The notes beneath the pieces were generated by a model. It was not told where the DNA came from. It saw only the letters and a program-made list of their open reading frames with translations, and ran no database searches. This document shows, piece after piece, positions 48,366 through 52,977 of a stretch of 52,977 bases of DNA (its first letter is position 1; the number at the start of each line of letters is the position of its first letter). Location of the stretch: contig JAAYRZ010000159.1 of the NCBI GenBank assembly GCA_012518515.1, positions 1 to 52,977 on the forward strand, written 5' to 3'. Made by a program: the position numbers and the translations under genes. This DNA is from Alcaligenaceae bacterium. Lineage in GTDB: Bacteria > Pseudomonadota > Gammaproteobacteria > Burkholderiales > Burkholderiaceae_B.

Positions 48366-49763
48366 ATGAAAGCACCTGAATTATTATTACCCGCTGGCGG
48401 TTTAGAGCGTATGCGCACCGCCTATGACTTTGGCGCTGATGCCGTTTACGCTGGTAGCCCGCGTTACTCTTTACGCGTACGCAATAACGAGTTCGCTAAG
48501 CTGGCTGTATTAGAGCAAGCCATTACTGAAGCTCACCAGCGTGGTAAAAAGTTTTACCTGACGGTAAATACCTTACCTCACAACAGCAAATTAAAAACCT
48601 TCATCAGTGATATGGAACCACTTATCGCCATGAAGCCGGATGCCTTAATTATGGCAGACCCGGGCTTAATCATGACGGTACGCGAGCGTTGGCCAGAGAT
48701 GCCAGTACACTTGTCGGTACAAGCCAACACCACCAACTATTGGGGTGTACGTTTTTGGCAAAACGTTGGTGTTGAACGGATTATTTTGTCACGTGAGTTA
48801 TCGATCAAAGAAATTGCCGAAATCCGCCAGGAAGTACCGGACATGGAACTTGAAGTTTTTGTTCACGGCGCACTCTGTATCGCATACTCTGGTCGCTGCT
48901 TATTATCCGGTTACTTTAACCACCGTGACCCGAATCAAGGCACCTGCACCAATGCCTGTCGTTGGAACTATACGGTTTATGATTCTGATAAAGACCACAC
49001 AGGAGAGCCAGCTCCCATACCACTAGATGGCTTTAATTTTGAGCAGGCCAAGGAAGAAGCTGACAGTCATTTTGAAGGAATTAATGGTCAAAAACGCCAC
49101 CCTCTCGCAGATAAAGTTTATTTTATCGAAGAGACTAATCGTCCCGGCTCTTTTATGCCAATCATGGAAGATGAGAACGGCACCTACATCATGAACTCCA
49201 AAGATCTACGTGCTATTGAGACCATTGGTAAGCTAGCTGAAATTGGTGTTGACTCCCTAAAAATTGAGGGCCGTACTAAGTCGGTTTACTATGTCGCCCG
49301 CACGGCTCAGACTTATAGACGCGCCATTGATGACGCCATTGCCGGCAAGCCTTTTGACTACAGTCTATTAGCAGATCTCGAGGGCTTAGCAAACCGTGGT
49401 TACACCAGTGGATTCCTAGAGCGACACCAGACACAAGATTATCAGAACTACCTCAGTGGGCACTCGACCTCTAAGCGAAGCCAGTATGTCGGCCAAGTCA
49501 CTGAGATTGATGAAAACGGCTGGGCCCTAGTTGACGTCAAGAACCACTTCCGAGTGGGCGACGACATTGAAATCATCCATCCGAGCGGCAATCAAACTGT
49601 CCGTCTAGAACAAATGCTACGCAACGGCGAACCTACTGAAGTAGCTGCTGGTAGCGGTATTTTCGTACGGATTCCTGGCATGGCAGGTAAAGATAACGCC
49701 CTAATTGCCCGTATCTTGCCAGACGAGCCTAAGCGTGAAGCACAGATCGAGGTCATTAGTTAA
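48366..49763 (+). CDS. trhP: tRNA 5-hydroxyuridine modification protein TrhP (YegQ, peptidase U32 family)
   Basis: TrhP is a U32-family protein, formerly YegQ, needed for prephenate-dependent hydroxylation of uridine 34 in tRNA wobble positions. The 465-residue product has the U32 signature E.FVHGALCIAYSGRCLLS followed by further cysteines in QGTCTNACRW, expected to hold an Fe-S cluster. Length matches E. coli YegQ (453), and the C-terminal beta-barrel-like extension (HFRVGDDIEIIHP) is present. The older name 'collagenase-like protease' is misleading. It is monocistronic with a strong terminator. Confidence 0.9.
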   Translation: MKAPELLLPAGGLERMRTAYDFGADAVYAGSPRYSLRVRNNEFAKLAVLEQAITEAHQRGKKFYLTVNTLPHNSKLKTFISDMEPLIAMKPDALIMADPGLIMTVRERWPEMPVHLSVQANTTNYWGVRFWQNVGVERIILSRELSIKEIAEIRQEVPDMELEVFVHGALCIAYSGRCLLSGYFNHRDPNQGTCTNACRWNYTVYDSDKDHTGEPAPIPLDGFNFEQAKEEADSHFEGINGQKRHPLADKVYFIEETNRPGSFMPIMEDENGTYIMNSKDLRAIETIGKLAEIGVDSLKIEGRTKSVYYVARTAQTYRRAIDDAIAGKPFDYSLLADLEGLANRGYTSGFLERHQTQDYQNYLSGHSTSKRSQYVGQVTEIDENGWALVDVKNHFRVGDDIEIIHPSGNQTVRLEQMLRNGEPTEVAAGSGIFVRIPGMAGKDNALIARILPDEPKREAQIEVIS

Positions 49764-49791
49764 ACGCTTTCAAAGTAGCTTTCAACTGATT

Positions 49792-49836
49792 AAATGATAA
49801 AGGCCGCTAGTTCAAAACTAGCGGCCTTTATCATTT
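49792..49836. terminator. Strong bidirectional terminator between trhP and the YqjK-like gene
   Basis: A perfect 21-bp inverted repeat (49792-49812 with 49816-49836) has a 3-base central spacer. Its AAA and TTT flanks give A/T runs on both strands, fitting a shared terminator for convergent genes. Confidence 0.9.
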
Positions 49837-49855
49837 GGCTTACTTGATTTACTAC

Positions 49856-50371
49856 TTACCTACCACGACGCAAAACCCGGCGCTTTGGCTGTTTACGCCC
49901 TCGCTGCCGTGATGATGACGCTACACCGCTAGGCTCATCATCAATAAACCTAATTGGTTTAGATTGTGCTCTAATACGCGGCCCCGGTAATGGCTTATCA
50001 CGCGCCTCTGCCCTACGCTTTGCTCTAGTCCTACTTTTTACAAACCAAGAAGCAGCACCAAGCACCAAAGGCTTCCACATTGTAGACCGCGTTCTCTTAA
50101 CGCTTTGCGTCAAGAGTTGGGCCACTACCCAACTCACTGTTGGGTGTCGATCGATATAATGAAAAAGATGACGTGAGGTTTTACTCACCGATAACTTATC
50201 AATGGCACTATCAACTAGATTATCTTTAATCGTTGATGGCTTCACGTCATGAATAACTCTCTGTGCTTGAAGACTAATTAACTCACGCTCAGCATAGATT
50301 TTGGCCACTAACAATGCCTTGCGCTTAGTCCTATCGTCGTGAGATTTAGAAAGAGGATACTTGGACATCAT
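49856..50371 (-). CDS. YqjK-like basic protein
   Basis: The 171-residue product is very basic, with an Arg/Lys-rich C-terminal third (RQRGRKQPKRRVLRRGR). A moderately hydrophobic stretch near MWKPLVLGAASWFV may be a membrane or surface segment. Its position after the YqjE-like gene matches the yqjD-yqjE-yqjK order, but sequence similarity to E. coli YqjK is weak by eye, so the name is by context. The ATG overlaps the upstream stop (TGATG), and AAGGAG lies five bases before it. Function unknown. Confidence 0.65.
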   Translation of the reverse strand: MMSKYPLSKSHDDRTKRKALLVAKIYAERELISLQAQRVIHDVKPSTIKDNLVDSAIDKLSVSKTSRHLFHYIDRHPTVSWVVAQLLTQSVKRTRSTMWKPLVLGAASWFVKSRTRAKRRAEARDKPLPGPRIRAQSKPIRFIDDEPSGVASSSRQRGRKQPKRRVLRRGR

Positions 50372-50808
50372 CAAAGCTCCTTACTACTGTCTTGATCAGG
50401 ACTCGCTTGAGACTTATGACCAAATGGAGGTTCTGAAACTAGCTCACCCTTAATCTTTGCGGCATCATCTTTAAACACCTGAATAGTACTAGCAAAAGGC
50501 ATATTTTCAGCAAACAAAGTTTTGACTTTATTCACACAAAGCAATGCTAATACGCCATATAAAATAGTCACCCCACCCACAACAGCATATCGATAAGGAC
50601 TATCCCAGAGCAGCATCAATGCAAGAAAGGATAAGCCCAAGAGAAAGAAAATAGCTAAAATAGCCGCAGTGACTCCATACACAACAGCGCTAAATAGACG
50701 CTGACGCTCTTCAGCAAACTCAAGCCCAAATAACTCCGCTCTGTTGCCAAGCATAGCCGTCACGGTACTGAATAATTCTTTTGAATTTTGACCTAAAGAC
50801 ATAAGCAT
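50371..50808 (-). CDS. yqjE: YqjE/phage-holin-family inner-membrane protein
   Basis: The 145-residue product has two membrane segments (about 40-66 and 74-93) preceded by an amphipathic FGLEFAEERQRLF motif. This is typical of the 'phage holin family' YqjE/DUF1469 proteins, which despite the name are chromosomal housekeeping genes. AAGAG precedes the ATG. It lies downstream of a terminator and overlaps the YqjK-like gene by one base. No lytic or phage genes are nearby, so a holin role is unlikely. Confidence 0.82.
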   Translation of the reverse strand: MLMSLGQNSKELFSTVTAMLGNRAELFGLEFAEERQRLFSAVVYGVTAAILAIFFLLGLSFLALMLLWDSPYRYAVVGGVTILYGVLALLCVNKVKTLFAENMPFASTIQVFKDDAAKIKGELVSEPPFGHKSQASPDQDSSKEL

Positions 50809-50825
50809 TAACTCTTGTTAAAACA

Positions 50826-50884
50826 CTAAAAAGGCGCTAAGTCTATCTAGCAATCATCTAGACATACCACTAGCGCCTTTTTAG
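50826..50884. terminator. Long hairpin between the DUF883 gene and yqjE
   Basis: Perfect 14-bp arms (50826-50839 and 50871-50884) enclose an inner GTCTA/TAGAC stem, and T/A runs lie at both ends. It probably terminates the DUF883 transcript and makes yqjE-yqjK a separate unit. Confidence 0.75.
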
Positions 50885-50943
50885 CTATCTACGGAAATCT
50901 AATTATCTTATTTCAGTCGTTTTGCTGAATCCCTACAAGAAGA

Positions 50944-51447
50944 TTAGCGGCGGCCAATGATCACACCTAATAATAAAGCAGCAACACTTGCTATACCAAT
51001 GGTTGTCCAAGGATTACGATGAACGTACTCATCTGCCTCATCAACAAAGTGCTGACCACAATCTACCATATCGTCTTTAAACTCGATGGCATGATCGTAC
51101 ATCTCATCGGCATAGTCCTGACCTTGCTGATAAAATTGGCGAGCTGCACGCTTGCCTTGGCGATACTGATCCTCGGCCCACTCATAACCCTGATCAACTA
51201 ACTCCTTACCCTGACCAAGAAGGTTATCCTTAGCTCCCTCAAGACTACCATATGCAGCTTCTAAGGTTTCACGAGCCTGCTGACGTAGCTCTTTGGCTTT
51301 GTCTTCATTAGCTCTTTTAGCTTGACCAAGAATCTTCTCTGCGTCTTTAATCGCACTTTGCAAATTAGCTAATAACTCTTCTTCAGTTTGCTTAACTGTG
51401 TCTTTGATATCTTCAACAGTTTCTTTTACGTCTTGCTTATTGGTCAT
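50944..51447 (-). CDS. DUF883 (ElaB/YqjD-like) membrane-anchored stress protein
   Basis: The 167-residue product is a long charged coiled-coil with the repeat QARETLEAAYGSLEGAKDNL. It ends in a C-terminal membrane anchor with the family motif VHRNPWTTIGIASVAALLLG and a terminal GRR. In E. coli YqjD/ElaB are stationary-phase inner-membrane proteins, and YqjD binds and inhibits ribosomes. AAGGAGAG gives a strong RBS. It is upstream of yqjE and yqjK-like genes but separated from them by a strong hairpin. A role in stress adaptation is inferred from family only. Confidence 0.85.
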   Translation of the reverse strand: MTNKQDVKETVEDIKDTVKQTEEELLANLQSAIKDAEKILGQAKRANEDKAKELRQQARETLEAAYGSLEGAKDNLLGQGKELVDQGYEWAEDQYRQGKRAARQFYQQGQDYADEMYDHAIEFKDDMVDCGQHFVDEADEYVHRNPWTTIGIASVAALLLGVIIGRR

Positions 51448-51578
51448 TTCTACTCTCCTTAGAAGTTTAATGTAAATGACTATAACTCTATTTTTAACGC
51501 AGAATTAGTTAACTTATCAAGTAGTTAGTGAATTTATTACCCTTGGAAATATCTTCTGACAAGCTCGAAGAATAGTAA

Positions 51579-52214
51579 TTAATCCTTTTGGCGAGTTCCA
51601 AAAATACGGTCTCCGGCATCGCCCAAACCAGGCAAGATATAATTATTTTTATCTAAACCCTCATCAACTGAAGCCGTATAAATTTGCACATCAGGGTGCT
51701 TAGAAAGGACAGCTTCAACACCCGCAGGGGCCGCTGTTAAAACCAGCGCACGAATTTCTTTACAACCTGCCTGCTTCAACATATCAATCGTCGCCACCAT
51801 CGAACCACCAGTCGCCAGCATAGGGTCAATAATAATCGCTAAGCGCTGATCTAAGTCGTCGACTAATTTTTTAAGATAAGTCGCCGCTTCAAATGTCTTT
51901 TCGTCACGAGCAATACCTACCGCACTCACCTTGGCGCTAGGAATCAGAGTCAACACCCCATCCAGCATACCAATACCCGCACGTAAAATAGGCACGACAG
52001 TCACTTTTTTACCGCTAATTTTCTTAACCTTAACTGGAGCATTCCAACCCTGCACCTCAGTATCTTCTAAAGCAAAGTCTTTAGTCGCTTCATAAGTAAG
52101 AAGCATAGTCACTTCTTCGGCTAACTCACGAAAACTCTTGGTACTTAAATTAATTTCACGCATCAAACCAAGTTTATGCTGAACTAAAGGGTGCTTTACT
52201 TCGTGGATAGCCAT
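51579..52214 (-). CDS. upp: Uracil phosphoribosyltransferase
   Basis: Upp salvages uracil to UMP with PRPP. The 211-residue product has the standard length, the start [29 protein letters not shown], the PRPP-binding loop [11 protein letters not shown] and the C-terminal [16 protein letters not shown] that closes on uracil. GGAG is well placed before the ATG. It is monocistronic here, with no uracil permease adjacent; the upstream neighbour is an unrelated membrane protein. Confidence 0.96.
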   Translation of the reverse strand: MAIHEVKHPLVQHKLGLMREINLSTKSFRELAEEVTMLLTYEATKDFALEDTEVQGWNAPVKVKKISGKKVTVVPILRAGIGMLDGVLTLIPSAKVSAVGIARDEKTFEAATYLKKLVDDLDQRLAIIIDPMLATGGSMVATIDMLKQAGCKEIRALVLTAAPAGVEAVLSKHPDVQIYTASVDEGLDKNNYILPGLGDAGDRIFGTRQKD

Positions 52215-52364
52215 AAAATCTCCGGAAAATAGAGGGATTGGGAAAGTCTTTTTATTAATGCTTAGTCTATCAAAAATGCAGAGGTTTTAGTGGCTTTAGG
52301 GAGATATGTTTTGTTGAGAGTGTATGCTACGGACTGACTTTGCATTTAAAATTTTAAACCTAAG

Positions 52365-52895
52365 TCAGTCTTGCAGAATAATGAACACCGACGGTCGATA
52401 AGGCAAATACTTAATATCCACCATCTCCCCTGCGAAAGGAAGACGATAAGTATCACGTATAGGATAATAGGGGTAGCTGGAAGATAAATAACTCGCTTCT
52501 ATCATCCGCCCGTCCTCTGTTTCATAATTCAAGGTCAGCTTATAGGTTTTTTTGTAATTAACCTCAACATCGGCTACCTCACGGCTAATCACCTCCGCCT
52601 GAGTCTGATGACCTAGCTTATTAACTGACCACACCACCGCATTCTCTGCTGCCGATAAAGTGACTAAGGTTAAAATAAAGCTAATAATGAGTGGAATGAT
52701 CCACCAAAAAGGGTTCAGCACATCAATCAAAAGCGGAATAGCCCTACCACTTCTGCGCTGTCTAATACTCGGTACTAAGCGATAAGTAACCACTCGCACT
52801 ACATGCCAGGCGATATAACATCCAATAATTACTATTGGAACTGGCCACACCTTATCAGCTACCCAAATAAGCAATTGCAGAATATATTGAAGCAT
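52365..52895 (-). CDS. DUF3592-like membrane protein
   Basis: The 176-residue product has two membrane segments (about 17-38 and 61-82). A beta-rich soluble domain follows, with AEVISREVADVEVNYKKTY and Y...GE.VDIKYLPYRPSVF. That pattern (a.V...e........y...v.Y...G.........g....V.V.Y.P.....) is typical of DUF3592 domains. The function of the family is unknown. The RBS is weak. It lies 150 bp upstream of upp on the same strand without a visible terminator between. Confidence 0.68.
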   Translation of the reverse strand: MLQYILQLLIWVADKVWPVPIVIIGCYIAWHVVRVVTYRLVPSIRQRRSGRAIPLLIDVLNPFWWIIPLIISFILTLVTLSAAENAVVWSVNKLGHQTQAEVISREVADVEVNYKKTYKLTLNYETEDGRMIEASYLSSSYPYYPIRDTYRLPFAGEMVDIKYLPYRPSVFIILQD

Positions 52896-52977
52896 ACGAT
52901 TTTTCTTGTTAGAGGATTAAAAAAATTCTAAATATGACATATTAAGTGCTTACTCTCTAATCAGCTCATCACCATAA

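Noticed and set aside
50371..50808. 'Phage holin' name as evidence of a prophage
   Set aside because: No other phage genes are present; the YqjE family is a normal chromosomal envelope family.
52950..52977. Possible 3' end of a minus-strand gene at the right edge
   Set aside because: Only eight sense codons and a stop lie inside the window, too few to distinguish from chance.

Overview
The window looks like ordinary chromosome of a low-to-mid GC betaproteobacterium of the order Burkholderiales, probably an Alcaligenaceae-like lineage (inference). The protein sequences and gene orders point there: rluD-pgeF divergent from bamD; odhA-odhB-lpdA followed by zapE; trxB divergent from ftsK-lolA-rarA; tkt-gap-pgk; a tryptophanyl-tRNA synthetase with a long C-terminal extension; and two malic enzymes fused to phosphotransacetylase-like domains. 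I see no rRNA, tRNA, CRISPR array, insertion sequence or prophage.

Layout. Bases 1-9.5 kb hold envelope, RNA and DNA housekeeping: pgeF, rluD, bamD, a DinG-type helicase, tex, a Sel1-repeat protein, a small membrane protein and a YgjP-like metalloprotease. Bases 9.5-15 kb hold a BenE-type transporter, an unknown cytosolic protein, the AzlCD exporter, trpS and zapE. Bases 15-23.6 kb hold the 2-oxoglutarate dehydrogenase operon with a structured leader, divergent from a first malic enzyme that has tandem palindromes before its start. Bases 23.7-27.9 kb are the most accessory-looking part: a DoxX protein, an overlapping secreted ribonuclease/barstar pair, a membrane-anchored acidic protein and three small lipoproteins. 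Bases 27.9-34.3 kb hold rarA, lolA, ftsK, trxB and an Smr protein. Bases 34.7-46.7 kb are central carbon metabolism (fumC, pgk, gap, tkt, second malic enzyme, an aminotransferase) with rsmE and a second, orphan barstar. Bases 46.6-53 kb hold ubiD, trhP, a YqjD/YqjE/YqjK-like envelope module, upp and a DUF3592-like membrane protein.

How the genes work together. The centre of the window feeds and regulates the TCA cycle: 2-oxoglutarate dehydrogenase, fumarase and two malic enzymes that link malate to pyruvate and NADPH. The tkt-gap-pgk operon serves the gluconeogenic and pentose phosphate routes. Outer-membrane biogenesis is represented by bamD and lolA, and genome maintenance by ftsK, rarA, dinG and smr.

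Most intergenic junctions carry recognisable rho-independent terminators or intercistronic hairpins. The items most worth a second look are the odhA leader (candidate for the known Burkholderiales sucA RNA motif), the tandem palindromes before maeB, the complete barnase-barstar pair plus an orphan barstar, a GAPDH that lacks the usual NAD-selecting aspartate, a hairpin-embedded Shine-Dalgarno-like sequence upstream of benE, and two adjacent lipoproteins that both resemble the SecD P1-head fold. I did not find a clearly new multi-gene system.
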